Origin: Hypericibacter sp963696655
Lineage (GTDB): Bacteria; Pseudomonadota; Alphaproteobacteria; Dongiales; Dongiaceae
Length of the DNA: 64,000 nt
Assembly (NCBI GenBank): GCA_963696655.1
Contig: CAVOLB010000169.1
Location: forward strand, 1-64,000
Direction: 5' to 3'
Positions 23,694 to 33,019 of the stretch are shown one piece after another. Each line of letters begins with the position of its first letter. The stretch's first letter is position 1. A program made the translations under genes and the position numbers. The notes below the pieces were generated by a model that was not told where the DNA came from, did not search any database, and saw nothing but the letters and a program-made list of their open reading frames with translations.

Positions 23694-26222
23694 ATGCAGG
23701 GAGTTGTTTCCACCGTCTTCGGATTGGCCGGGCTGTTCGTGCTGGTGAGCCTCTTGCCATCGCTCGCGCGCCGCCTCCTGCTGCCCGAGACGGTGCTGCT
23801 CGCCATGCTGGGCGTCGGGCTCGGCGTGGTGATCGAGGTCGGCCAGGTCAAGCAAGGCGACATGGCGAACGACTTCCTCACCGCGCTCAGCAATCTCGAG
23901 ATTCCGGGCGACGCCTTCCTCTATATCTTCCTGCCGCCGCTGCTGTTCGAGATGGCGCTCAAGCTCGATGTGCGCCGGCTCATGGACGAGATCGTCCCGA
24001 TCCTGCTGATGGCGATGGTGGCCGTGATCGTGACGGCGCTGGTCGTGGGTGCGGCCTTGTGGCAGATCACCGGCGCGGGCCTGCTCGCGGCCCTGCTGCT
24101 GGGCGCCGTGATCGCCACCACCGACCCCGCCGCCGTCGTCGGCATCTTCCGCGATATCGGCGCGCCGCGGCGGCTGACCTTGCTGGTGCAGGGCGAAAGC
24201 CTCTTCAACGACGCGGCCGCCATCGCGCTTGCCAGCCTCATCGCCGGGCTCATCACCGGCCATGGCGAAGGCAGCATGATCCATACCGTCGTGGATTTCC
24301 TGCTGGAATTCCTCGGCGGCGCCCTCTTCGGCTATCTGATCTCGCGCGGTGCCGCCCTGATGCTGCCCGCCTTGCGCGGCTTCAAATATGCCGAGATGAC
24401 CTTCACGGTGGCGCTGGCCTATCTCAGCTTCATCGTCGGCAGCCAGTATCTGCATGTGTCGGGTGTGGTCGCCTGCGTCGTCGCGGGGCTGACGCTCGGC
24501 ACCAACGGCCGCACCCGGGTCACGCCGACCTCCTGGGAAAGCCTGGTCGAGACCTGGGAGCAACTGGGCTTCTGGTCGAACTCGCTGATTTTCGTGCTGG
24601 CCGCGATGCTGGTGCCGCAATTGCTGGCGGGGCTGGCGCCGGTCGATTTCCTGCAGCTGGGCGTGCTGGTGGCCGCAGCCCTCGTCGCGCGCGCGGTCGT
24701 GGTCTATGGCCTGCTGCCGCCCCTGGCCGCCCTGCGCCTCACCGGCAAGGTCAGCGCCGCCTATCGCGCCGTGATCGTCTGGGGCGGTCTGCGCGGGGCC
24801 GTGTCCCTGGCGCTGGCGCTCGGCGTCGCGGCCGACCCGGAATTGCCGGTGGAAACCCGCCATCTGGTGGGCGTGCTCACCACCGGCTTCGTGCTCTTCA
24901 CCCTCTTCGTCAATGCGCCGACCCTGCGGCCGCTGCTGCGGCTGCTGGGGCTCGACAAGCTCGGCGCCACCGAGCGCGCCTTGCGCGCCGGCGCCCTCGA
25001 TCTCGCCCATGCCGAGGCCAAGACCAAGGTCGAGACGGCGGTCGCGGCCGAAGGGCTCGATCCCGCTTTGACAAAGCGCGTGTTCGATCAGATCGAGGCG
25101 CCGCTGCATGCCGCACCGGCAGCCCCCGCCACGGCGACCGAGGCCGCTATCGCCAAGGCGGCCAACGCCGCGCCGAGCAAGAGCGAGCTCGACATGGCCG
25201 CGGTCGCACTCTCGATCATCACGCAATATGAAGCGGAGCTGGTGCATCAGCGCCTGCGCGAGGGCACCGTCAGCCGGAAGACGACCGAGTCCAAGCTTGC
25301 CGACGCCAGCCGCCTGATGGACGGCATCAAGCAGGGCGGCGCCGAGGGCTATGTCAAAGCGGTCGACGAGATCCTGAAATTTCCGCGCCGCATCCGCTGG
25401 GGCATGCATCTCCAGCAATGGTTCGCGATCGAGCGCCCGCTGGCCGAGATGCTGGGCGACCGCTTCAACAAACTGTTCGTCAGCTCGCTTCTGCTGATGG
25501 ATCTGGGCGAGTTCCTCCGCCGCCGGGTGCGCCCCGTCGTGGGCGAAGGGGCGGCGGCGGCGGCCGGCGCCGTGCTGCAGCGCCGGCGCGAGGGCGTCGC
25601 CAAGGCGCTGGGCGCGCTGCGCCTGCAATATCCCGATTACGCGCATCAGCTCGAGGAGCTCTATGTCAGCCGCCTCGCCTTCCGCTCGATCGAGGACGGC
25701 TACAATTCGATGCACAAGGAATCGGTCCTCAGCGAAGAGGTCTATGACAATCTCATCCGCAGCCTCAATCAGCGGCGCCGCGCCGCCTCCCGGCTGCTGC
25801 GGCTCGACATCGCCATGGCGCCCGAGACCCTGCTGCAGCGGGTGCGGCTGTTCCAGGGCCTCTCGAACGACGGCCGCCGGCGCGTCGCCAGGCTGATGCG
25901 CCCGCGCCTGGCGCTGCCTGGCGAGGAGATCGTCAAGGCCGGCGAGCATGGCGATTCGATGTTCTTCATCACGACGGGCGCGGTCGAGGTGGTGCTGCCC
26001 CACACGCCGGTGCGGCTCGGCACCGGCGAGTTCTTCGGCGAGGTGGCGCTCGTCACCAACCGGCCGCGCACGGCCGATGTGGTCGCCCTCTCCTATTCGA
26101 ATCTGCTGGTGCTGAGCGCCCGCGATCTCGAGCGGCTGAGCGAAGCCGATCCCGAGATCGGCCGCGAGATCGCGGCCGTCGCCCAGGCCCGCATCGCCGC
26201 CTTCAATTCCGCCGTCGGCTGA
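23694..26222 (+). CDS. Na+/H+ antiporter (CPA1) with C-terminal cyclic-nucleotide-binding domain
   Basis: This 842-residue protein begins with a 12-13 helix monovalent cation:proton antiporter domain (about 5-420) containing ATTDPAAVVGIFRD, the ion-binding ND pair in GESLFNDAAAIAL, and RGAVSLALALG. A long cytoplasmic helical region follows (about 430-710). A cyclic-nucleotide-binding domain ends the protein (about 715-830): GDSMFFITTGAVEVV and FFGEVALVTNRPRTADV, with the phosphate-cassette Glu and Arg intact. It should exchange Na+ or K+ for protons under nucleotide control. It lies 174 bp after the receptor cyclase in the same orientation, suggesting a two-gene signalling unit. The domain order resembles animal sperm NHE. 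Confidence 0.9.
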   Translation: MQGVVSTVFGLAGLFVLVSLLPSLARRLLLPETVLLAMLGVGLGVVIEVGQVKQGDMANDFLTALSNLEIPGDAFLYIFLPPLLFEMALKLDVRRLMDEIVPILLMAMVAVIVTALVVGAALWQITGAGLLAALLLGAVIATTDPAAVVGIFRDIGAPRRLTLLVQGESLFNDAAAIALASLIAGLITGHGEGSMIHTVVDFLLEFLGGALFGYLISRGAALMLPALRGFKYAEMTFTVALAYLSFIVGSQYLHVSGVVACVVAGLTLGTNGRTRVTPTSWESLVETWEQLGFWSNSLIFVLAAMLVPQLLAGLAPVDFLQLGVLVAAALVARAVVVYGLLPPLAALRLTGKVSAAYRAVIVWGGLRGAVSLALALGVAADPELPVETRHLVGVLTTGFVLFTLFVNAPTLRPLLRLLGLDKLGATERALRAGALDLAHAEAKTKVETAVAAEGLDPALTKRVFDQIEAPLHAAPAAPATATEAAIAKAANAAPSKSELDMAAVALSIITQYEAELVHQRLREGTVSRKTTESKLADASRLMDGIKQGGAEGYVKAVDEILKFPRRIRWGMHLQQWFAIERPLAEMLGDRFNKLFVSSLLLMDLGEFLRRRVRPVVGEGAAAAAGAVLQRRREGVAKALGALRLQYPDYAHQLEELYVSRLAFRSIEDGYNSMHKESVLSEEVYDNLIRSLNQRRRAASRLLRLDIAMAPETLLQRVRLFQGLSNDGRRRVARLMRPRLALPGEEIVKAGEHGDSMFFITTGAVEVVLPHTPVRLGTGEFFGEVALVTNRPRTADVVALSYSNLLVLSARDLERLSEADPEIGREIAAVAQARIAAFNSAVG

Positions 26223-26252
26223 CCGGCCGGGACACAGCAGTTTATCCGCATC

Positions 26253-27152
26253 ATGACAGCCCTGCCGCCGGCCCCGGCCCTCCCCACCCTGCGACCTTCG
26301 ATGAGCGGCGTCGTCTGGATGCTCGCCGCCGGCCTCGGCTTCGTCATGATGGATTCGACGGCGAAGTTCCTGACCGAGGATTATTCCACGGTCCAGATCA
26401 CCTGGTGCCGCTATCTCTTTCACATGCTGACCGCGCTGCCGATCCTGGTCGCCTGGCGCGGCCGGTCGGTGTTCCACACGCGCCGGCTCGATCTGCAGCT
26501 GATCCGCTCGGTCCTGCTGCTGGGCTCGACCGTGTTCTATTTCATCGCGCTGCGCTACATCCCGCTCGCCACCGCGGCCTCGATCGGATTCGTGGCGCCC
26601 CTGTTCCTGACGGCGCTCTCGGTCCCGCTGCTCAAGGAGCGGGTCGGCATGCGGCGCTGGATCGCCGTCGGGATCGGGTTCTTCGCGGTCTTCCTCATCA
26701 TCCGGCCCGGCTTCGGCCTGATGCATTGGGCCATGGTCATGCCGCTCCTGGTCGCCGCCTGCTTCGCCCTCTATCAGATCGTCACACGGCTCCTGGGCCC
26801 GATCGATCATTGGTCCGTGACGCTGTTCTATTCGGGCGTGGTGGGCCTCGTCGTCATGTCCGCGATGCTGCCGGGGTCCTGGCATGCGCCCGATGTCACG
26901 GGCTGGTGCCTCCTGATCTTCGTGGGCTTCATGGGCGCCATCTCGCATCTCTGCATGATCCGCGCCTTCACGCTCACGCCCGCCTCGATGCTGGCCCCTT
27001 TCAGCTATCTGCAGCTGGCCTGGGCCGTGGCCATCGGCTATCTGGTGTTCGGCAACCTGCCCGACCGCTGGACCGCGGTGGGCGCCGCGGTCATCGTGCT
27101 GTCGGGCCTCTATATCTGGTATCGCGAGCGGCTGCGAGCGGCTGCGGCATAG
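26253..27152 (+). CDS. DMT-superfamily (EamA) transporter
   Basis: This 299-residue protein is almost wholly hydrophobic, with about ten transmembrane segments in two EamA repeats. Features include RYLFHMLTALPILV in the first repeat and ALRYIPLATAASIGFVAPLF, the drug/metabolite-transporter signature between helices. Members export amino acids or metabolites across the inner membrane; the substrate is not predictable. The ATG at 26253 lies 30 bp after the antiporter stop, so the two may share a transcript. Confidence 0.85.
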   Translation: MTALPPAPALPTLRPSMSGVVWMLAAGLGFVMMDSTAKFLTEDYSTVQITWCRYLFHMLTALPILVAWRGRSVFHTRRLDLQLIRSVLLLGSTVFYFIALRYIPLATAASIGFVAPLFLTALSVPLLKERVGMRRWIAVGIGFFAVFLIIRPGFGLMHWAMVMPLLVAACFALYQIVTRLLGPIDHWSVTLFYSGVVGLVVMSAMLPGSWHAPDVTGWCLLIFVGFMGAISHLCMIRAFTLTPASMLAPFSYLQLAWAVAIGYLVFGNLPDRWTAVGAAVIVLSGLYIWYRERLRAAAA

Positions 27153-27326
27153 CCTCGCCGCGCGACCGTCGGCGCCACGGGCCATATCGGGCGAAGGCTT
27201 GGCTATGGTAGGTTTCGCGCGAAGGCAAAGTGCGGGCTCGATCGATCCGACGAAGCGTTCTGTCCTCCACGTCACGGGCGCCCGGTCGCGTGGCGCCTGC
27301 CGCGCGAACCAGGAGGAGAGCAAAGG

Positions 27327-27797
27327 ATGGGCCAGAACGAGTCTCGCCAGGGCCTGGCTTCATCGGAGCGGCCCGCCGCCGAGATTTCGCCGCCGCCGCG
27401 CACCGCGCCGCCCGCCGTGGAGCAAGCCTACGAGATCTCGACCGATCAGTTGCTTCTGATCGAGGCCAGGGTCGCCAACGAGAAGAAGAGCGTCGGCCTC
27501 GCCTATCTGCTTTGGTTCCTCCTGGGCGGGCTCGGAATCCACAATTTCTATCTCGGCAAGTTCCTGCTCGGCCTGTTCGAGCTGCTGGGTGGCGTCGTCG
27601 CCATCGGGCTCCTCGTCACGGGGACGCTCGCGGGCGGCGCCGCGGGCGGATTGGCGGTTCTGGGGATTCTCTGCCTCATCGTGTGGGGTGCCGCCTACAT
27701 CGCCGATCTGTTCCTCATTCCCCGGCGCGTGCGCCTCCATTCGCAACGACTGCGCGAGCGATACGCGGCGACATTGCGGGCCGAAGACAGGAAGTGA
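27327..27797 (+). CDS. TM2-domain membrane protein
   Basis: This 156-residue protein has a Pro/Ala-rich N-terminal tail (to about 50), then a TM2 domain: KSVGLAYLLWFLLGGLGIHN with the conserved FYLGKFLLGLFELL after it. An extra Gly/Ala-rich transmembrane stretch and a basic C-terminal tail (RRVRLHSQRLRERY) follow. TM2 proteins are small inner-membrane proteins of unclear function. A strong AGGAGGAGAG site precedes the ATG at 27327. Confidence 0.85.
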   Translation: MGQNESRQGLASSERPAAEISPPPRTAPPAVEQAYEISTDQLLLIEARVANEKKSVGLAYLLWFLLGGLGIHNFYLGKFLLGLFELLGGVVAIGLLVTGTLAGGAAGGLAVLGILCLIVWGAAYIADLFLIPRRVRLHSQRLRERYAATLRAEDRK

Positions 27798-28134
27798 GCC
27801 CGGCGGGCTGCAGCTGGCTGCCGCCTCAACATCTGGTGCCGCGGGCCCTTTCGGCCACTTCTCGCTGAGGGCCGGGGCTTGGGAACAGGCGCCTCGATCG
27901 ACGGCCGCCGCAGTTGCCTATCCCCCGGGCGATATGGCTCGCAGGCTATGGCGGTGCTATAAGCGGCGATCATCCGGACCCGAGGCCCAAGAGGCGAAGA
28001 CCCCGGACGGCGTTCCTGCCGTCCATGCCACGGATCCGACACTGCCAGCGACAGTTTCCGCGCTGCGACGAGGCGTCCATCGGGCCTCGATTCCCGGGTG
28101 CCCCGCCTTTCACGGCGCCGACAAAGGAGGACAT
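27798..28134. other. Intergenic stretch before the aldehyde dehydrogenase
   Basis: I see no gene in these 337 bases. It should contain the promoter of the aldehyde dehydrogenase; no clear promoter boxes or operator could be named. Confidence 0.4.
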
Positions 28135-29646
28135 ATGGATCTCGAACAGGCCAAGAAGCTCGGCAAGAAGGACTGGCACAAGCTCGCCGGCAAGATCAAA
28201 CCCGAGACCCGCAATTTCATCGACGGCAAGTTCGTCCCGGCCAGGAAGGGAAAGACCTTCGAGTCGATCAATCCGGTCAATGGCGAGGTGATCGCCGAGG
28301 TCGCGCGCTCGGACGCGTCGGATGTCGATGCCGCCGTCAAGTCCGGCCGCAAGGCCTTCAAGAGCGGCGTCTGGAGCCGGATGGCGCCGCGCGACCGCAT
28401 GGACGTGCTCTACCGGTTCTCGAACCTGATCCGCGAGCATGCGGTCGATTTCGCGCTGCTGGACGTGCTCAACATGGGCAAGCCCGTCAGCGACATGCTC
28501 AACAGCGACGTGCCGGGCTCGGCCCTGACCTTCCAGTTCATGGCCGAATGCATCGACAAGATCTTCGGCCAGGTCACGGCCACCGCCGCGTCGGAGTTCC
28601 ACTACATCGTCCGCGAGCCGCTCGGCGTCGTCGGCTGCATCGTGCCCTGGAACTATCCGCTGATGATGGCGTCCTGGAAGATCGCGCCGGCGCTTGCGAC
28701 CGGCAATTCGGTCGTGCTCAAGCCGGCCGAGCAGTCGCCGCTCTCCGCCAACCTGATGGCCAAGCTGTTCATGGAAGCCGGCGGGCCGGCGGGCGTGCTC
28801 AACGTCGTCCATGGCTTCGGCGAGGAGGTCGGCAAGCCGCTGGCGCTCCATCTCGACGTCGACAAGATCGCCTTCACCGGCTCGACCGAGATCGGCAAGC
28901 TGCTGATGATCTATGCCGGCCAGTCGAACATGAAGCGCGTCACCACCGAATGCGGCGGCAAGACCCCGCAGATCATCATGGGCGACGCCAATCTGGATTC
29001 GGCCGTGAATTACGCCATCGCCGGCATCTATGGCAATCAGGGCGAGGTCTGCAATGCGGGCTCGCGCCTGCTGGTCGAGAAGAAAGTTCATGACGAGTTC
29101 CTCGACCTCTTCACCAAGCGCGCCAAGACCGTCTTCCAGCCGGGCGATCCGTTCGATCCCTCGACGCAGATGGGCCCGCTGGTCACCAAGGACCAGCAGA
29201 AGCGCGTGCTCAACTACATCGATATCGGCAAGAAGGAAGGCGCCAAGCTCTGCTTCGGCGGCGGCGTGCCCAAGGGGCTCGAGAAGGGCGCCTATGTGCA
29301 GCCGACTTTGTTCGCGGGCGTGAAGAACGACATGCGCATCGCCCAGGAGGAGATCTTCGGACCGGTCGCGGCCGTGCTCCCCTTCAAGAACATCGAGGAA
29401 GCGATCGAGATCGCCAACGATTCGCTCTATGGCCTGGCGGCCTCGGTCTGGTCCAAGAACATCGACGTCGCCCACAAGGCCGCGCGCGACCTGCAGGCGG
29501 GCGTGGTGTGGGTCAACTGCTTCGACCATGGCGACATGACGATGCAGTGGGGCGGCTACAAGCAGTCGGGCCAGGGCCGCGACAAATGCTTCGAATCGAT
29601 GCTGCTGCACACCCAGACCAAGTCGGTCTGGATCCATCTCGACTGA
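28135..29646 (+). CDS. NAD(P)-dependent aldehyde dehydrogenase (PuuC/betaine-aldehyde type)
   Basis: This 503-residue classical aldehyde dehydrogenase has GCIVPWNYPLMMASWKIAPA (nucleotide-site Asn), the catalytic Glu in VTTECGGKTPQ, the nucleophile Cys in NQGEVCNAGSR, and QEEIFGPVAAVLPF. The subgroup is closest to gamma-glutamyl-aminobutyraldehyde and other aminoaldehyde dehydrogenases, converting an aldehyde to the acid without CoA. The ATG at 28135 follows AAAGGAGG. The gene stands alone between a 337-bp gap and a strong terminator. A PuuB-like oxidase lies far away at 60.5 kb, so polyamine use is possible but not shown. Confidence 0.88.
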   Translation: MDLEQAKKLGKKDWHKLAGKIKPETRNFIDGKFVPARKGKTFESINPVNGEVIAEVARSDASDVDAAVKSGRKAFKSGVWSRMAPRDRMDVLYRFSNLIREHAVDFALLDVLNMGKPVSDMLNSDVPGSALTFQFMAECIDKIFGQVTATAASEFHYIVREPLGVVGCIVPWNYPLMMASWKIAPALATGNSVVLKPAEQSPLSANLMAKLFMEAGGPAGVLNVVHGFGEEVGKPLALHLDVDKIAFTGSTEIGKLLMIYAGQSNMKRVTTECGGKTPQIIMGDANLDSAVNYAIAGIYGNQGEVCNAGSRLLVEKKVHDEFLDLFTKRAKTVFQPGDPFDPSTQMGPLVTKDQQKRVLNYIDIGKKEGAKLCFGGGVPKGLEKGAYVQPTLFAGVKNDMRIAQEEIFGPVAAVLPFKNIEEAIEIANDSLYGLAASVWSKNIDVAHKAARDLQAGVVWVNCFDHGDMTMQWGGYKQSGQGRDKCFESMLLHTQTKSVWIHLD

Positions 29647-29698
29647 GAGCGCTCGAGCGGACCGGCGACGACCCCGCCGGTTCCTTCGGATCAAACGA

Positions 29699-29730
29699 AA
29701 GCCGGCGGGATCGCTCGATCCCGCCGGCTT
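29699..29730. terminator. Bidirectional terminator between convergent genes
   Basis: AAGCCGGCGGGATCG is followed after CT by its exact reverse complement, a 15-bp perfect stem flanked by A-rich and T-containing sequence. It lies between the aldehyde dehydrogenase stop (29646, plus) and the permease stop (29765, minus) and could serve both. Confidence 0.85.
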
Positions 29731-29764
29731 CTCTATGCCCGGTTCTTCCGACCGGCTGGCGGCG

Positions 29765-31364
29765 TCACCAGAAGATGAAATAGCCCAGCGCGCAGGAAGC
29801 GGCGCCGCCGAGCAGGGCGAGATAAGGCAGCATCCCCGCCTTCTTCGGCCCGAGCTGCGTTTGCCCCGCCAGCAGCAGGTCCGAATACATATGCTCCGGG
29901 AACTTGCCCTTGTCGGTGACGTAGTGGCGGTAGAGGAAGAACGGCACCACCAGCGCCGCCGAGATGAAGCCTGCGAGCAACGTGTGTTCACCCCAAACGT
30001 TGGCGCCGGCGCCAAGCAGGAAGGCGTTCAGATAAGCGAAGATCGTTCCCAAACCCAAAAGCCAGTTCGGGCAACGCCAGGGACGGCGAACGTCGGGGTT
30101 GTCCAGACGATGGATCCAGCCGGCATTGAGATTGAGGAAGTTGAAGATCATGTAGTTGCAGTTCGAGACCGCCAGCACAAAAATGTAGTCCGACATCAGC
30201 AGCAGGATCAGGTTGAAGCAGAGGTCGGTCCACATGGCGTTGGTCGGCGCGCCATGGCTGTTCACCTGGCCCAGGTATTTTGGGAACCAGCCATCATGGC
30301 CGCCTTGATTGAGCGTGCGCGAAGAGCCCGCCATAGCCGTCATGATCGCGAGAATCAGGGTGAAGAAGAGAAGGATCACGAGAACTTTGGTGATGAAAGA
30401 TCCACCCTGAACCATTTCCGCCAGGGCCAAGCCCATGCCCGTGCCGAGACCGATACCAGGATCGAGCATTTTCTGGGTGCCAAAGAAGCCCTGAAACACC
30501 ACCGGCACCGTGACGTAAGCGACGATACAGATGAGACCCGAAACGATGATGGCGCGGGGCATGTCGCGGCCGGGATTCTTGAACTCGCTCATGTAGCAGA
30601 CCGAGGTCTCGAAGGCGTAGGCCGACCAGGCGGCGATGAAGAGGCCGCCCATGAAATACTTCAGTCCCTCGCGGTCCCAGACGCCGGCGATCACCGTGCC
30701 CGCGTCATCCTTTGCCAGGGGCGTGAAAGGCGAGAAATTGTCGACATGAACATTTCCTGAGAGGAGCGGAATAATGCAGACGATGAAGAGAGGCAGCAGC
30801 GCCGCGATTGTCAGCAGAGTCTGGATCTGGGCGGTGCGCAGGATGCCGCGATGCTGGATCGCGAACACCGCCAGCATGATGGCCGCGCCTAGGAGAAATG
30901 TGGAGTTGATGCGCAGGCTCAGACCTTCTTTGAGGAAGCCGAGATCGACCAACGGAAGGTTGAACGCCAAGATCGGAGAGTTCTGGCGCAACCAGGATCG
31001 AGAGCAGATAGCCCGCGCCCAACCCCGATCCGATCGCCAGCACCGGGGTCCAGGCCAGCCAGTTCGACCAGAGCGACAAGGGTGCCAGGATCTGGCTGTA
31101 GCGAATCCAGGCGGTGGCGCCATGGACCGCCGTGCCGCCGGTCTTGGACGGATGCAGGCCGGCGATCTCGGCATAGGTGAAGGCTTGGGCGAAACCCAGC
31201 AGGACCGAGATGGTCCAGACCAGCCAGGCCGGCGCCCCGATCGTGGCCGAGATGGCGCCTATCGAGAACAGAACCAGCGCGGGCACGCCGGCCGCCACGA
31301 AGACGACCTGTTTCCAATCGACGTCCCGCAGCATCGTTGGACTTTGAGTGGTAGCGCTTGCCAT
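29765..31364 (-). pseudogene. APC-family amino acid/amine permease, one frameshift
   Basis: The start at 31364 (MASATTQSPTMLRDVDWKQV) follows a GGGGGAT site. Frame 1 covers the first about 125 residues (GVPALVLFSIGAISATIG, HPSKTGGTAVHG) to ILVAPEL; frame 2 resumes at QNSPILAFNLPLVDLGF and runs to the stop at 29765. One extra base in the GG at 30985-30986 explains the switch, and removing it gives 533 codons of an intact APC permease with about 12 helices. No second lesion is visible, so a sequencing error is plausible. The substrate is unknown; a second APC permease lies at 33020-34417. Confidence 0.75.
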
Positions 31365-31847
31365 GAGTGATCCCCCTAAAATGGCCGTTGGGCATCGAGC
31401 CCGATTTGCCTAAAGCGGCGGCGCCGGTTGCCGGTCTTTCCCCGCCTGTCGAAGAATGATCAGGAGACGGCGCGAGGCCGCCTTCGCAATGGAGGGGGAT
31501 GGCGCGGCCATGCCGTCACGGTTCCCGCCCGTCACGGGCCGGCCCCAGAACCGACGATGCCTCGCGCGTCCCCTCGACATGGATTCCTGTTCCGAAACCC
31601 AGCCCAAAACAAAACCGCCACGCCCGTTTCCACGGAACGCGGCGGGCACCGGGATCACCGGGGTGCGGTCGGCACCTTGTGTCCCCTCAACTCCCAGGGC
31701 GTCAGGATCTTTACGTCCGAATTCGCCATGGAATCTGGATATCAGACTGGCCCCGCCGACGCAACGCGGGCGCTTTCGATTTCCTCCCGATGAGCCAATT
31801 CGATACCGCTTTGACCGGTCTTAGGGTTAAAGCCGGTTTAGCCGGGG
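31365..31847. other. Intergenic region upstream of the frameshifted permease
   Basis: I find no supported gene in these 483 bases. The left end carries the permease ribosome-binding site. Short frames exist but have no domain, good start context or consistent codon bias. TAAAGCCGGTTTA at about 31828-31840 is a small palindrome of unknown meaning. Confidence 0.4.
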
Positions 31848-32216
31848 TCAAGTGTCGGCATCGCGGGCGGCCTGCGCCTGGCGGCGGCGGAAATGCCAGA
31901 GCTCCCAGCGCAGCCGGGCCTGCTTGTAGGCGTCCAGGATCGACATCGCATAGACGAAGACGCCGCCGGCATAGCGGCCGAGGAACGAATGATCGGGCGA
32001 GGTCAGGTGATAGGTGATCCAGCCGAGGCTCAGCATCGAGAAGGCGAACATGAAGGCGCGCTTGGAATCGCCGTTGAAGATCTGCCCCACGCCGGGAAAG
32101 ACCGACATCGCCAGCACGAGATAGGGATGGAAGGGTGGCTTGGCCTCGGGCGCGGCAGGCGCCGGCGGGCTCTTGGGTTTTGCGGTTTGCGGCTTCGCCA
32201 TGCGGGCTCTCGTCAT
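31848..32216 (-). CDS. Small membrane protein, uncharacterised
   Basis: This 122-residue protein has a Pro/Ala/Lys-rich N-terminal tail (KPQTAKPKSPPAPAA), then a segment HPYLVLAMSVFPGVGQIFNG reminiscent of TM2-like small proteins. Two or three transmembrane stretches and a basic C-terminal tail (ELWHFRRRQAQ) follow. The ATG at 32216 overlaps the preceding stop (ATGA); an internal ATG at 32201 is possible. The function is unknown. Its position downstream of the 228-residue membrane-anchored protein suggests joint action. Confidence 0.7.
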   Translation of the reverse strand: MTRARMAKPQTAKPKSPPAPAAPEAKPPFHPYLVLAMSVFPGVGQIFNGDSKRAFMFAFSMLSLGWITYHLTSPDHSFLGRYAGGVFVYAMSILDAYKQARLRWELWHFRRRQAQAARDADT

Positions 32217-32899
32217 GTGGCGCGGGTCCGATCCGGCGGCGGATCGCGGCGCAGTTCCTCGATAATGGCGATCGCCCGGTCGAGCAGGCGCCGCGCGAGT
32301 GCCGGATCGAGACGCAGATGGTTGCCGAATTCCGCCTGGCGCAACACCAGATAATAGGGCCGTTCGGCCTCGGCCAGCTGATAGACCAGCCGCACCCCCT
32401 TCGGCGCCATCACCAGCTCCTTCATCTTGCTATCCTCGAACAGTGTCGCCTGGTTGGCGATCACGTTCGGCGAGGGCAAGCCCTCCGTCCCATCGGCACT
32501 CACGCGCAAGCCGGCCGGATAGCCGGCCGGGGTGGGCAGGCGATGCTCCATATGGCTGCTGGGCGAATAGAACTCCGTGTTGAGCGGGCGCGCCAGGAAA
32601 TCGAGCGCCGATGTCAGCGGCAGCTCGGCCTTGACCGTCGCCAGCAGCCAGAGCGAGGGCAGCTTGCGCACGGCGACATGATCGACCAGCGCCTCGAGCC
32701 TGACGTCGAAGCCGCGATAGCCGCCGCTCAGGGCCGGATAGTCCACATCGTCCTGCTCCAGGCGATGGCGCTCGAACAGCGTCAGCACATTCTCGAACAG
32801 CGCGCCGCGCTCGGCCTTGACCTTCGCGCGGTGGCGCCGATGCATGACGATCAGAATGACGAAGAAGAGAACCGCCAGCGGGGCGGCGAGCCATGACAT
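32213..32899 (-). CDS. Membrane-anchored protein of unknown function
   Basis: This 228-residue protein has one N-terminal transmembrane helix (SWLAAPLAVLFFVILIVMHR) followed by basic residues and a soluble alpha/beta domain of about 195 residues with no family I recognise. An LPSLWLLATVKAELP segment and a YQLAEAERPYYLVLRQAEFG segment stand out. It is probably an inner-membrane protein with its domain in the cytoplasm. It overlaps the next gene by ATGA and is separated from the upstream permease by two strong hairpins, so it may be a separate transcript. Confidence 0.65.
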   Translation of the reverse strand: MSWLAAPLAVLFFVILIVMHRRHRAKVKAERGALFENVLTLFERHRLEQDDVDYPALSGGYRGFDVRLEALVDHVAVRKLPSLWLLATVKAELPLTSALDFLARPLNTEFYSPSSHMEHRLPTPAGYPAGLRVSADGTEGLPSPNVIANQATLFEDSKMKELVMAPKGVRLVYQLAEAERPYYLVLRQAEFGNHLRLDPALARRLLDRAIAIIEELRRDPPPDRTRAT

Positions 32900-32934
32900 C
32901 GTGCCGGTCCGGAGCCTCAGACGTGAAAGACAAA

Positions 32935-32965
32935 GGGCCGGCGGCAGAACTTCCGACGCCGGCCC
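32935..32965 (-). terminator. GC-rich hairpin downstream of permease operon (1)
   Basis: GGGCCGGCG (32935-32943) and CGCCGGCCC (32957-32965) form a 9-bp perfect stem around a 13-base loop. It is one of two successive hairpins between the permease stop and the next gene. Confidence 0.55.
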
Positions 32966-32985
32966 CAGTCACAGTGGGAGGTAAG

Positions 32986-33010
32986 GCGGCCGCCGGCAAG
33001 CGGCGGCCGC
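32986..33010 (-). terminator. GC-rich hairpin downstream of permease operon (2)
   Basis: GCGGCCGCCG (32986-32995) pairs perfectly with CGGCGGCCGC (33001-33010) across GCAAG, starting 10 bases after the permease stop. It is a strong terminator-like stem without a long T-run. Confidence 0.65.
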
Positions 33011-33019
33011 TTATTGCGC

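Noticed and set aside
23595..27323. Very long open frame on the minus strand opposite the antiporter and DMT genes
   Set aside because: Its translation is His/Gln/Arg/Gly/Asp-rich low-complexity sequence typical of antisense frames in GC-rich DNA; the plus-strand genes have clear domains.
31410..32017. Small overlapping frames in the 31.4-31.8 kb gap as genes
   Set aside because: They overlap each other in several frames, lack domains or consistent codon bias, and have no convincing ribosome-binding sites.
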